From contig OX637291.1 in NCBI GenBank assembly GCA_951799445.1, forward strand, positions 9,178,501 to 9,242,500: a DNA stretch of 64,000 nt, in the 5' to 3' direction. This DNA is from Pseudisothecium myosuroides. Its lineage: Eukaryota > Streptophyta > Bryopsida > Hypnales > Lembophyllaceae. The notes below the pieces were generated by a model, which was not told where the DNA came from, made no database searches, and saw nothing but the letters and a program-made list of their open reading frames with translations. Shown here piece after piece: positions 39,770 to 51,440 of this stretch (positions within the stretch are counted from its first letter, which is position 1; each line of letters begins with the position of its first letter). The position numbers and the translations under genes were made by a program.

Positions 39770-40590
39770 GGGAAGCAAAGACAGCTCCAATGCAGTTCAA
39801 AACACAAAATTTTGGCAAAATGGCCACAATTTGAACAATGCCAACAAGTTTGGCAAGATACAGAAATTAAAAAAGGAGTGCAAAGTGAGAGGAGGGTAGG
39901 CCTTTTAATACTTTTTAAAGGCCCCCTCTCCCTCTCAAATTACCTAAAATTGCCTAAGAAAAATAAAAATAAACTACAAATTACTCCAAATTTTAGTCTA
40001 TTGTTGTAATCGCTCCAACTTTTGAAGAAATGCTCCAAATGTCAAATGGATTACGCCATTGGCTTTAGAAGTCCCAAATTAGTCTAAGGGAACCTCTAAT
40101 ACCTACTTCTAAGTAATTTGACTTACAAAAGTCAACGAATTGAAAACCAGAGAAAAAGATAAAAAAATCCAAATGATGGAGTTACATTTTCTAATGATTT
40201 TGACTAGCCTTGGATATTTGGAAGGCTTAAGAAAGTAAGGAAAGAGTCCTTGTTGATTTAATTTGGACATTGCAAACTCTTGGTACATCGGTCAACCCAT
40301 TGAATGTTTTGAAATTCCGTTAAACTAGTAGATACCTCCGTCGGTTATGGTACTTATTAGTATTGGAATGCCTTGAAATTTGTCTGGGCGCTTATTTATG
40401 CTTAAAAGAGTTATTCTAATTTTTAGTGGAATTTTACCGCTACATGGGTAATTTATATGAATTTTACAATGCTAGTAAACACGATTGACTTCCCTTAGAA
40501 TCACCTTTTGCAATTCCAAAAATTACGAATTTTTTTGGGCAACTTCTAAGAAGCACCCAAATACTAAGTACAAGTTTTTATGTTGACTTT
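39770..40590 (+). repeat. LTR-like repeat family R, copy 1
   Basis: Aligns over several hundred bases with 50290-51440, and with 45880-46380 in reverse. Landmarks in order are GGCCTTTTAATACTTTTTAA with AAAGGCCCCCTCTCC (39900-39930), GGATTACGCCATTGGCTTTAG (40048-40068), GGTCAACCCATTG, TAATTTTTAGTGGAATTTTA and GGGCAACTTCTAAGAAG. The TATA-like core inside a GGCCTT...AAGGCCCC context looks like a U3 promoter. It is strongly diverged from the other copies. Confidence 0.5.
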
Positions 40591-40599
40591 GTACTAATT

Positions 40600-42460
40600 G
40601 TGGGAGGATCTAAATTACCACCTCTTGATTTAGTTCTTTTGTAGAAGAATCATTCATGTACAAGGGAATCTAAATGAACCAATTTTGTCATTGCGCTCGT
40701 GACATGTTTTATGCTCACAACACTTACTTCCAATCTTTGGTCGCACATGTTCCTGAAACGACGGATTTACACAAAGTGACTTTTTCCAATTCTTGCGAAT
40801 TGGATGGTGACCTCTACGTGGATCACCTGCAAAGATTCCTAGAAATTTATAGAAACTTTTGACATCCTAATCTATCATCTCATTTAACCCTTAAACGTGT
40901 TTGCATCCATTTTTTGGAAGATGCATAGAGTTGAAGTGCCATATCTCGCACGTAAAGACATTTTTTCATCTGTTCTTTTTTCTGTGGGTCTGTTGTTCAA
41001 TTCAACACTTGGAAATGCAAAGCGACCTTGCAAATAGCGCTTCAATATTTTTCCAAAAATTTAGAGGCTAACTGCGGTGTTATTATGCTGAAATTTGTCA
41101 TTGCCTTGTTATGACTTAGAGAGTAGACTCCGAAATTTTGGTTAGCTTCTCTTGTTCTTGGGCAGGTTGTGACTGTACAAGTAGCGTACGTAAGCTTGCA
41201 CTATACCGTTCATTTTTTATTCAACACTTTGAATGCATCACAGGACAACATTTAGTTTTTGTACAAAGAACGCAATGGAAACTATGGATGGCTTTCCGTA
41301 CAAGGCAACCACTTGTCACCTCCCTGCAAGAGAATGCTCATATTTTATTTCAATAGCTCAGCTCCGCCGGCAGATGTTTCAATGCACGTAGGTGAAAGTT
41401 CTAGAGTTTGCATGGTGAAACTCTAAACTGTATAGTAAATCAATAGCATTCCCTACCTCTAGTCATATAGAGACTATGATCTTCTAATGACGGTGCCGGT
41501 GCCGGTGTGCACATTCAATGCTAATTGTTTCCGGAAGTGCACCTTACTAAAAATAACATTAGAAAACTCTCTTGCATTCTGCAATTTTGTTTTGCAATAA
41601 ACGAAGTTGACCTTGGCAGTCACTCATGCAAGTATGTCCTATCCTGTAGCAAATATAGGGCAACTTGCAAGTACTTACATTCATGAAGCTCGAAATGTAC
41701 ATCTTGCTCAGCACTCTTCACTTCTGAATAAGACAGGCTCACCATGAGAGGAATCACTCCCAGCCATACTTATTGAGACGTATAGTTACTTGAAGCTCCA
41801 CATTTGTATTTCGATTTCCAATGCTTGTTCGATTGTTTATGTTTTTTGTCACATGCTTGTTCTCTTAGTAGCAATAACTTTCTCTTGTCGCAGAACTTTC
41901 ATTTCCATTTGTCGATGTCATGTTCCTGTGATCGCCTACCCGCCCTCAGTAAGCTCTTCTCGTATTTCTCTTCAAAAATACTGACTTGTGAAACTGCTAC
42001 ATTCCATCGTAGTCATGTACAAATTCCACGTCCACATTGTAGTTGAGAAGACCTCTTCCTATTGTTGATTCAGCACATTCTCCTATATGCCATGCCATCG
42101 TCAGTTTGAACATTCTGGAATGCCACAGTATAAAAAGAGGTAGTCTGTATTCCATGAAATTGGTCAATTTTGAATAGTTTCATGCACGTAGCCGTTGATT
42201 GATTCTTTTATTGTAGCCATATGCAATAAGTCCCGAACCTTCTCGTAGAGCAGTAACAGAGTCCAACGTAGCTGTACAGAGCTCCTCGGCCGCTAGTTAG
42301 ATTAGTCGATCGTGAATTGTAGGTTGATAGTAGCACGTCTGTGACTGTCACTAGCAAATCCTGCCGAAGCAGTGCAATACAATGACTTGATGTCAAAACA
42401 CTCGCCATGCTAATCTCCTCTGATAACGACACATCTAGGTCTGCTTATGTCCGACTAACT
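40600..42460. other. Unassigned, composition rising in GC
   Basis: Unlike its neighbours, this stretch approaches 40-45% GC. It contains a short GGTGCC run (about 41490-41505). Open frames (40674-40862, 41138-41356, 41790-42046) have no recognisable domains. It may be low-copy sequence continuous with 42.5-44.1 kb. Confidence 0.3.
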
Positions 42461-42468
42461 ATTAGGCG

Positions 42469-44065
42469 GTGGTGCACGTCCGTAGGAGCATCCGACTTAC
42501 AGAGTTGGCAAATAAATTTTCTTCTAGACCAAAGGCATTTACTTCAAAAAACAGTGAAGAAAGGAATTTAAAAAAAAGACACACCTCAAGGGCTGCGTTT
42601 CCTCTTCCGCCATCACTGCGCACACATACTCGGCTGGAGGGAGAGACTTCTAGAGGGTGACCCAAACGGCTTCAATTCTGAAATAAACCATACCATATAT
42701 GTGTTCCTTTGGTTAGACGTTGGAGCAACTCCCTGCATTTGCTGGATCTGCTCATAGAGACCAACGCGTCTACCTTCTTCGCCACTACCGACCAGTGTCT
42801 TGCAAAACCTTAGTTGGCAGCCCGCTCATGGATAAGGCTGCCATTCCAACTGCTCCCTGTCTTCCAGCTTTGCCCTTTGTACAAACGCGCCATAGTCGCA
42901 ACGCTCTTGCACATGATATGGACAACAGTGCACCAGAGGAAGTCATTGGTCACTCTTGGAAGCGCAAGAATGACATGCAAGCACCATGTGCTCGCGGACT
43001 GTCTGATTGTAGAGGGAAGAAGGTAACCGGTTTAGGCCACTCAGTTGTTCTTCCCTCAGTGACCACACCCGAAACAACAACGGTAATATTGTTGCAAGAC
43101 TCGCACCGACGACCTCAGTTTCCCGCCTCAACCACCTTGATTTTGCCTTGGCGAGGTCACCGATGGGCCGTGGCGACCACACCGCCAGAATCCGTCTCTG
43201 CAACAACGTCGACTCCAATGCCCATGCGCTTTCCCTCTTCTTTTCTCACATGTGACACCGGAACTGCTTCTGTGGAGCAAGGGAACAACTGGATGCTTGG
43301 ATTAGTGATCCACTCATACGTGCGCAATGATATAAGGTAGCTCGTGCACGTTGTTGTTCTTGACCGGCCGAAAACTGCATTTGGCAAGCGAAAACGTGGA
43401 ATGCATCATCATTCTCCAGCAATGTCAGGACAACAATGACATGTAGCAAGTCGCAGACGACTTCAACTTGCAAGTTTCAGGAGGTCATGACTCCTCCTTG
43501 AATACAACGAACCCTACTTACATTTCGATCAAGACTTCAAGCTCTCTATTGCTGCAGATGTTCTAGGTCGACAACTCAGCATTGGACGACGACGTCAATG
43601 AGTCCTGGGTGTTTTGGTATCAGTTTGCTGAAAGCAGCATCAGTGGTGTCACACTTCCTCCGACGAAACTGAGCGACAACATCGGAGCCCAAGATGCAAG
43701 ACTTCCTACAGAGGAGAGCCTAAGCGTGGCACCTATGTCAACGTCCTTGTTCACGGATTTCCTGTTGTCGTCCGATGTTCACGGAGGAGGTGCAATCTGG
43801 ACCGCCGATACACCCTTCGCGCTCGGCGCTGCCATTACAGACCGTAACATTGGTACCCATCCAATCACGGTGAAGGCGGGAATTGAGACGGCCGACCTAT
43901 TAGGTCCCTCTTCCTGCCTGCAAGTGAGAGCGTCCACTCTTGCGTAGAATGGAGCGGCTAGCACACCGCGCGCTCGGCGCCCTCGAGCAACAGCAACTTC
44001 GGAGGCAACGGAGACACTGCCCCCGACAACAACGTCGCAAAGAGGTGGTCAGCTCTACCAAAAAA
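42469..44065 (+). other. GC-rich segment with two uncharacterised ORFs
   Basis: GC is about 50% here, far above the window average. The two longest open frames are 42720-43340 (206 codons) and 43582-43947 (121 codons), on the same strand in different frames. The first is rich in Ser, Thr and Pro and shows no domain I know; the second reads like soluble protein (AIWTADTPFALGAAITDR) but is also unrecognised. Overlapping frames on the minus strand reduce confidence. A spliced or decayed gene, or a retroelement internal region, are both possible. Confidence 0.3.
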
Positions 44066-45253
44066 ATACGTGACTTTACCCTTTGTTTTAAAAGGAAATA
44101 TCTCTATACTGAAATTAGTTTTTTGCAAATGAATTGTACCATTAGGCTCAAATGTACAAAATTAGTTATAGCAAGAAGAGAAAATGCAAAAATCTAATTA
44201 CAATAAAGAGATATTTATTTTCAAACTATAGGCAAAATCATGCCAAACTAGAAATTTCTCTAGAGGGAAATAAGAATTTTTTTGGAGATGATTGTTGAAG
44301 GAAAGATGTGCATATGGAGGTTTCCTACATATCTCTGCAATCAAATTTAAAAAATTCATCACTAATGGTATTCAATGAATTTTCGTGTAAAACCATGAAA
44401 ATTAAATTAAAAAATTCACCAAAAATGGAATTCTATTTTTTCTAAACTGAAATTTGGTATGGTTGATTGGGATTGTGTAAGATATCAATGTTGATTATGC
44501 AAAACAAAAATTGTCAACTTTGTTTTACATTATGTAAAGAAAATTGATTGCCCAAACTGCCATCATTTATCTTTTTGGTAGACTTCTATACAGTGTGGGG
44601 CAATTTTTTTCTGAGTTGCAATATGTGAGCTTCCAATTTGTCACTTGGGATTCATAGTTTTTATTTTATTTTTTTATTTATAAGTTTGAGTATAGTTTAT
44701 ATACAAAAAGCCCAAAAAAGAGTATAAAACCAAAATAGGTATGTCACACACCAATATAGCATTTGATCCTTTATAGATTGTTTTCTCCCAAATAAACCCC
44801 ATTCCCACTTATACATAGATTAAAATGTGAAAATGTAAGTAAATAATAAAACTAGGATTAACCTAGCCCAATTATTCCAAACTTATGGTGCATGTGACAT
44901 CTTATGGCTAAAATTGGTCCAAGGGAATACCGTTGAGGTCCTAAATCCATTCCCCAAAATAGGTTTCACTTTCTCCATAGTATTGAAGAAATAGCAGAAA
45001 TCTCGATTGTTGGCCTGCAGGAGTTACAAACTCAAGATGGACCCGTAAGAAGAATCTACGGATGAAGTAAAGTGTTCTAAGGTGGAAATTGCATTTGGGA
45101 CTCAACAGCAAAATCGATTTGCCAAAATTCTCTTGTATGTGAAAGATTTTCTAGTTACCGGAATTAAAAGGAAAAAACAGAATTTGGTTCTCCTTTGACC
45201 GTCATTTCTAATTTATAAGGTTCATAGGTTCGTAAAAATACAATAGGATTTAT
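44066..45253. other. AT-rich unassigned sequence
   Basis: No gene. GGATGAAGT, part of the family H hairpin motif, occurs singly at 45060. Nothing else is recognised. Confidence 0.35.
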
Positions 45254-45509
45254 GTGAATTCATACCTACGTACCATTATCGCACATATTACATATATTTC
45301 TATGCACTGAATCAATGTCGTTAAAATCTTTATTAAAAGTGTATGATTTATATACTTTAATTATGCAAATGTGGTATTCAAAATGCACCTAAATTGTACT
45401 AATATTAGTACAACAATTGTATGTTATTGATAGGCATTGTTTATGCGTTGATTCAGTGCATACAAATACATGTAATAAATGCGATAATGGTATGTAAGCA
45501 TGAATTCAC
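45254..45509. mobile_element. Foldback element with 64-bp arms and a central palindrome
   Basis: The arm GTGAATTCATACCTACGTAC... (45254-45317) is the near-perfect inverse of 45446-45509. The spacer is 128 bp and contains a perfect 20-bp palindrome, TTGTACTAATATTAGTACAA (45395-45414). The arms differ at about 9 of 64 positions. No target duplication is certain. It could be a small MITE. Confidence 0.8.
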
Positions 45510-45879
45510 GACTTCAGTACGATATCTGTTAAAAAATCGTCCTTCCTTAAGTTTGAGATGGTTGTGCAAAGTAAGAATACGAGCTTGCACATCCTTTGTA
45601 GAATTCCATGAGAGGTTCCATGAAAAATTTCAAAATCTTCTTATTTACAGAAGATGCCCTTGCGGACGGTTAACTGCCAAAACCTACGATAGAAAATTCC
45701 TAGAAATTATACTAGCTTTTTTTATACTAATAAGATGCCCCACTAAGTTTCAAGAAATTTCAATAGCCAAAAGTGCCTGAACCAACAAGATTCCCCGACA
45801 ATTGGCAAATCTGAAGTTTATTGTGGAATTGACTTGTGTACCAGGAGCAGACGAAATCGGAATGAGGTCAAAGCTAGGT

Positions 45880-46380
45880 CTTTTCTTACTCCCCCATACC
45901 TACTAAAGAGCCTAGGCTAGTTACTTTTCTCAGAAAAGTCAAACTCCAAGATAGAATTTTTACCATGTTTTGGTGTTCAATTAGCGATAGATTTTGTTGA
46001 GTTTTTTGGAGTTTGGTTTAAGGACGGAATTTTTTAAGTAGTAACAATGACCTTTTGAAGCCAATGACGCAATCGGTTTTCAATTTGGAGTTAATCTCCA
46101 AATTTTAGGAGTTTGGACCAGCGTAGAAAATCAAAATGGACAATTTAGGATGAAAATCTTAAATGATAAGATTACCCTAGGAAAAGAGAGGTTGGTGAGT
46201 GCCCTTGGAAATAAATATAAGGGGGCTCATTTCCCTCTCACAAATATCCCTTTTGACATTATTAAGTTGGTCCATTTAATTGGACATTTGGTCATTACTT
46301 ACCAACGTTGCCAAATTTGTGTTTTTGGAGCATTTTAAGCTCTATTGTTGTTACTTTTCAAGCTTGCTTTGAAGGACATT
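45880..46380 (-). repeat. LTR-like repeat family R, copy 2 (reverse)
   Basis: On the minus strand it has AAACCGATTGCGTCATTGGCTT, shared in form with 40048-40068 and 50930-50955, and a TATA-like CCCCCTTATATTTATTT (about 46205-46221) facing an AAGGGCAC stretch, as in the 50.48 kb copy. Order and orientation are the reverse of copies 1 and 3. Confidence 0.45.
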
Positions 46381-47170
46381 GGAATGACTTCAAAGTTTGC
46401 CTTATTTGCATGCGTTGAGGTCTTTTGATGTATTTTTTGTTGAAGTTTTGGAGCTTGTACTAATCTAGAGCTTACCCCTCGCCATACTTTGGCGATGCCG
46501 CTTTGGGGGGACTTTAGTGCTTGAATTGTAAATTGAAGTGTCCTTTATGTTGTCAAATGTTAATTGTTGTAGAATTTAGCACGTGGTGCAAGCACGACAA
46601 AGCTATAGTCTTTTGTACTTAGAATTTGAGGTGTTAGAAAAATCACTGCAAAGCTTTGACTTCCTTGCAATTATCTCTTAAAGTTTAGTTTCCAAAATAT
46701 TTGGAATTTTCTTAAAGTTTAGCATCCAAAAAATTAGTGTCCAATTCTTCCTAATAGCAATAGGTATAGAGTTTAAAAAATAACTCCGTATTAGAACTTG
46801 GTTTAGCCCTTCCAATTTAGTGTGCAGTTAAATTGTCAAGAGAAAAGCAACTCTTGGTGTTCCTAAATTTCCAAAAATTAGAAACTCGTGTTAAAAAACA
46901 CATTTGTTAGCTGGGCCATGAAACATCAAAAGTCCAACCCAACTAGTAAAAGGCAGCAACTCAAAGCCCCCAATCAATCGGGCAGTAAAAAGGGCGACAC
47001 GTGGAGTCCCCGAGGCTTGAACTCAATTACAGGGGCTCTCTTGAGGCCTCGAACTAAACTACAGGAACTGCCTTGTGTGCGTGTTTCTAACTCCACCCTT
47101 GAGTCAGAAAGTTACACACGGGCTCTAGCGGCAGTTTCGTTGGAGATTTTACTCCTAATCGGGTGATTCC
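46381..47170. other. Unassigned sequence
   Basis: No domain is recognised in the open frame at 46888-47166, which lies in a short GC-richer stretch. The segment at 46480-46515 (CTTTGGCGATGCCGCTTTGG) weakly resembles one at 25095-25130. Confidence 0.3.
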
Positions 47171-47179
47171 TAAATAAGT

Positions 47180-47930
47180 GTTCGCCTTCCAAGCAATGGA
47201 CACTTTTTGTGACTGGTAATCCTGTAAAATTCCACTAATTCTAAGAAAACTATGGGTTAATTAATTTAAACGTTATGGTTAGGTAAAAAAAACAAAGAAA
47301 GAAAACAAAATCTAATCTAACTAAAATTGTATCTAAGTAGCCTTTTAGAATATAATTTTCTCAACCCAGAATGGTGAAGAAAACTAGATTCCAAGATTCC
47401 TATCAGAAGTTACCACGAGGTACGTTCGGCCCCTTAGTTGTGCTAACCTTCATCCACTAATCTAAAATAGCAAATCAATCCAAAATAATTCTAAATTCTA
47501 AGGTTAAGTTATTAGTTCCTTTAAATTACGGATTTTTAAGACTAATCGGAATTTTGACCTAATTGGATGTTTTTCATCCAAATTTGGTCTCAAACTTCAT
47601 CCAACCTTTTATCCTTCAAAAATAAAGTATTTTCAAAAGTAAAAAGGGATTTTGGAATCTTTATAGATTCCTTGTCTGATTCCTACCTAAAAAGATTCTT
47701 TAAAGGTTCTTTTGGATGAAAATCTTAAATTATCATCCAATGGGGGGTTATGGTTAATTATTGGTAATTTTCGTTATTGGGTTAAATTTTAAGTATGATT
47801 TGGTTTTATAACTCCTAAATTACTTATTAGGTTCTAAATCTAATTTAAATTCTAAATTCTAATCTAAAAACTAATTTCTAATAGCAAAGATTCTAACTTT
47901 AATTTGAAAACAAAAACAAAGCAAAAGCAA
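47180..47930 (+). repeat. LTR-like repeat family H, copy 2
   Basis: It begins with GCCTTCCAAGCAATGGACA (47184-47202), also seen on the minus strand near 53840-53865, and contains TTTTTCATCCAAATTTGG and AACTTCATCCAAC (about 47570-47605), a diverged form of the hairpin motif of this family. It has no coding domain. Confidence 0.45.
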
Positions 47931-48519
47931 AGGGTGAAATTAACATACCTCTGGGTCCACGGTCCCGATATCGCAGATCACTAGCATAATGGTTTCAAGA
48001 TAACCCTTGTCCTTCATCATGGGTACTCCGTCTGTTGATGGAAGTTTAGTGTCAAAATGTATGAAAAAATCCTTTTCCTACATTCTTCTAACTGATTTCC
48101 TACAAATAAAAGGGTTAGTCTAAGTATTTAACTTAATTCCTTTGATTTTAGGAATTTACGTTAACCTTCTAATGGTTTTTAGTTGATTTTAAAATAAGCT
48201 TTTGAATTAAAGTAACTTCAAGGCCCTATTTCCAACCACCTTGAATATTTGTTTTAATTTAAGAATTAATTTTAAAAGATTAATATCTTTCAAATTAATA
48301 ATATTCCAGTGAATAATCAATTTTATTTGTTATTCATTAGTCTATTATTTTTTGTTGGATTAATCTATTGTTTTTGTTGACTTTTTGTCTTTTCCTATTT
48401 GGCTTATTAGGCCAATAAAACAAAATCCCAAGTCAACAAGACCAACTAATTCCTTCCAAAAATACTAATTGATAAAAAACCAAATTCTTCAATAGTAAAA
48501 GGAATAAAACCAAAGAACT

Positions 48520-48720
48520 ATTCCGAATGAATAGTAGATGAATAGTAAAGAAAGAATAAAAACAAAAAACAATTTGTCTCGCATGAATAGTAGATGAATA
48601 GTAACGGAATAAAAACACAAACAAATCTAAAATGAATAGTAAAAGCACAACAAAACAAAACAAAGTGAATAGAAAATAATAAAAGACCCACACTAAATCC
48701 AAAATGAATAGTGAAAAAAC
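48520..48720. repeat. Dispersed GAATAGTA motif cluster
   Basis: The octamer GAATAGTA or a close variant occurs about seven times between 48528 and 48710, separated by A-rich spacers of irregular length. It reads as TACTATTC on the minus strand. Two open frames on the minus strand are low-complexity Phe/Leu-rich and follow from the A-rich composition. Confidence 0.6.
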
Positions 48721-49008
48721 AAAACAACAAGCACACGTAATAGTTAGATTCTTGACTAAATAGTATTCACTATTCCTCCTTCCTCCTTAAGTACGCTACT
48801 CTTTCTTCTTCTTCCTCTTAAGTATGTTCGATACAATTTTTGTTCGTCGTTTGGAATGTGGCTATGGAGCCCCGAGAGTTGTGATTTTGTATGTAATTAG
48901 TTTTGAGTTTTTAGTGATGAACCAATTTTTAGGACAAAATCCAAAATTGGTTGGTGGGCAAGCAACAACCTAGTTTTGTTTCATCAATCAAAACAAGTTT
49001 CAACTGAG

Positions 49009-49128
49009 TGTGAGAGCTTGGATCACCAAGTGAGAGCTTGGATCACCGAAGTGAGAGCCTAGATCACCGAAGTGAGAGCCTAGATCACCGAATGAGAGCC
49101 TGGACTCACCAAGTGAGAGCCTGGACTC
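49009..49128 (+). repeat. Tandem repeat, about 20-22-bp units, six copies
   Basis: Units of the form GTGAGAGCTTGGATCACCAA or GTGAGAGCCTAGATCACCGA repeat six times, the last diverging to CTGGACTC. The reading frame stays open through them (49038-49313), giving DHRSESL peptide repeats, but there is no sign that it is translated. Confidence 0.85.
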
Positions 49129-49267
49129 CGCTGCTGCCTAGCCACGGACCCCTCAAGGTCGCGCCATGTGGCGAGGTGTGGTTCGCCACCACCCCAGCCC
49201 ATTCTCGCATGTTTCCCGCAGCTCGTTCCCCTGCGGCCGTCTTTGCCTGTAGCCCGTCCTTACTAGT

Positions 49268-49402
49268 TGCTGGTTCTGGTATTTTAACGCTGGTTCTGGG
49301 TCTGGTATTTTAAACGCTGGTTCTGGTTTTGGTATTTTAAACGCTGGTTCTGATTCTGGTATTTTAAACGCTGGTTCTCGTTTTGGTATTTTAAACGTTG
49401 GT
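49268..49402 (+). repeat. Tandem repeat, about 33-bp units, four copies
   Basis: Units containing GCTGGTTCTGG and TCTGGTATTTTAAAC follow one another four times with a few substitutions and one short first unit. It lies 140 bp after the other array, in the same locally GC-rich island. Confidence 0.85.
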
Positions 49403-50290
49403 CCTAACTAATAAAACAATTACACTAAAAAGATTAAGTAAATAAAAGAAATAAGACAACTAACTTAAAAGATTTTTATGGATTTTTGGAATAACGAAAC
49501 AAAACTAAACTAAACTAAAGGCTTTTGGGGATTTTTTGGGATATTCTTAACAAAGCTAAACTAAACTAACCAAGGCAAAGATAAACTAAACTAAGGGATA
49601 AACTAACTATCAACTAAGGGTTTTGGGGGAATGAAGTAATTAACTAAACAAAGGCGTTTCTAGGATTTTTTGGGATAGAATGGTGACTAAGCAAAACAAC
49701 TAATTTGGTGACTTTCGCAAAGCAAGGCAAAACAAGCACAATGAGCGAATTCCGGCAGAAGAAAGGGAGCCACTGGGTGTGAACTTTTGGCTTAAGTAGC
49801 CAACACTGAGAGTTTTTCCCAAGTTTCTCCGTCAAGTTTTCAAAGTAAATTTCGGTTGGGTGAAAGCTTCGTCGTGCGGGGGCAACCCCAAGCTAAAACT
49901 TGTCAAGAATAGTTCCAAGTGGCTGTAGGAATGTTTTAATTCTTAAAGGAGGTACACATGAAAGTGTTTGAACCGAACATTAAGGACTAAAATAATTCCC
50001 AAGGTATCAAATAGTTTTAATTCTTAAAGGAGATACACATGAAAGTGTTGAACCGAACATTAAGGATTAAGTCATACCATACTTTGTTATACAACGAAGT
50101 TTGATCAATGGTTTGAGTGTTAGAATCTTTTGGTAAAGACTAGCTTCACCGCTTTAAGAATTCTAGCTCAATAGCTGTTACAAAACACGAAATTAGTACG
50201 CAAAGGTATGCAAGTTTTGGGGGATGAAACCTCCCAAAAGTGTGAACTTAGTGTGGTTGTGAAGGTTGAAAGGAAACCCCGAGTCCTTAA
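49403..50290. repeat. AACTAA-rich tract and an 82-bp duplication
   Basis: 49420-49620 is rich in AAACTAAACTAA motifs. A segment starting TTTTAATTCTTAAAGGAG occurs at 49933-49990 and again at 50015-50070, an offset of 82 bp, with two or three differences between copies. No gene is seen. Confidence 0.6.
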
Positions 50291-51440
50291 CCAAATCCTC
50301 CACTAAAGAAAGCAACGAGAACGAAAATGAGCAAAGATGACCAAAATTTGGTCTAGCTTAATTGCTTCCGACAAAGCCGGTAAGCAAATGGAACAAAGAA
50401 AGAGTGTCTGTACTCTGACAGAGTGTCGGTAGGCAGATAATGAACAAAATGGGGTACGACAAACTTCAGAGGGGGGCCTTATATACTCGCTAGAAGGCCC
50501 CGCCACCTTAGTTTACCATGAGATATTTGGTCTTTTACTCAAAAAACTATCCTACGCTAAATCCTAAACTACCCTAAGATATTTCCTAAATAATCTTTGT
50601 TTAATCATTAGAATTTTCTAGAACAAGCCTTAATTAGAAAGGAAATCTTGTCCAAAATAAAATCTAAGATTTTCCCAAAGATATTTAGGAATTTAACTAT
50701 TTTGACCTTGAGATATTTTGCAAACAACCCTAGGATATTTCCAAATTTTCTTACTTTAATCTAAATTGGCTTTTAAAGGAAAGATTTGAAATCTTAACTA
50801 AATCCAATCTTCGACTTTCACCAAGATATTTTGTGAAATAACCTTGAATTATCGCTAATTACTCTAAAAAAGTCAACGCTACGGCTGAACTCTTCCTATC
50901 TTCTTGAGAACAACTCCAAATTGAAAACTAATTGCGCCATCGCGTTCAGAAGGCCCCGATTAGTCTACGGGGCCCCCTACCTCCCACTTCCAGGCTGTAA
51001 ATATGTGTAAAAACCACTCACGGTAATTTCAAAGAAAAGTCAAAATCCCAACTAGTGGAATTTGAATTTTCCGAGAAAACTGACTAGCTAGGGTTGCCTG
51101 GAAGGTTTGTGAGAGTAAGAAAACATTCCTTGTTTGCAACATTTGGACACCGCCAGCTCCTGGTTCGTCGGTCAACCCGCCGCCATGTTGTAAATTCTTG
51201 TTAAATTTGATGTCGTCGTCGATTCTGGTACTTCTGACTATCGGAAAGTCTTCAAACTTGACTGGTCGCTTATTTTATATATAAAACTCTAATCTAATTT
51301 TTAGTGAGATTTTAATGCACTCTGGATAATTTCTATGAATTTACCATCAGTTTCAAAGGCGGTTGACTTCCCATGGAGTCATCGTGGAGTTTTGTAAAAT
51401 CCCGAAACTTTTGGGCAATCTTCTAGGAAGTGTCTAAAAG
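50290..51440 (+). repeat. LTR-like repeat family R, copy 3 (best preserved)
   Basis: Landmarks are GGGGGGCCTTATATACTCGC with AGAAGGCCCC (50471-50501), TAATTGCGCCATCGCGTTCAG (50931-50951), GGTCGGTCAACCCGCCG, TAATTTTTAGTGAGATTTTAA and GGGCAATCTTCTAGGAAG, in the same order as copy 1. TATATA at 50480-50485 inside the inverted GGCCTT/AAGGCC context is a plausible core promoter. Flanking target duplications and TG...CA ends were not identified. Confidence 0.55.
50480..50485 (+). promoter_or_regulatory. Possible TATA box in repeat family R
   Basis: TATATA is flanked by GGGGCC on the left and by AAGGCCCC about 10 bp to the right. The TATA-like core with these arms recurs, in altered form, at about 39905 and, inverted, at about 46210. 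The recurrence in all three copies supports a function in the original element. Confidence 0.45.

Noticed and set aside
45395..45414. TAATATTAG in a palindrome, like a geminivirus replication origin
   Set aside because: The geminivirus nonanucleotide is TAATATTAC in a specific stem-loop. Here the last base differs and no Rep gene or iterons are present.
49038..49313. ORF through the tandem repeats as a repeat protein
   Set aside because: Only the tandem DNA repeat explains the peptide repeat, and there is no supporting domain, start context or second copy.
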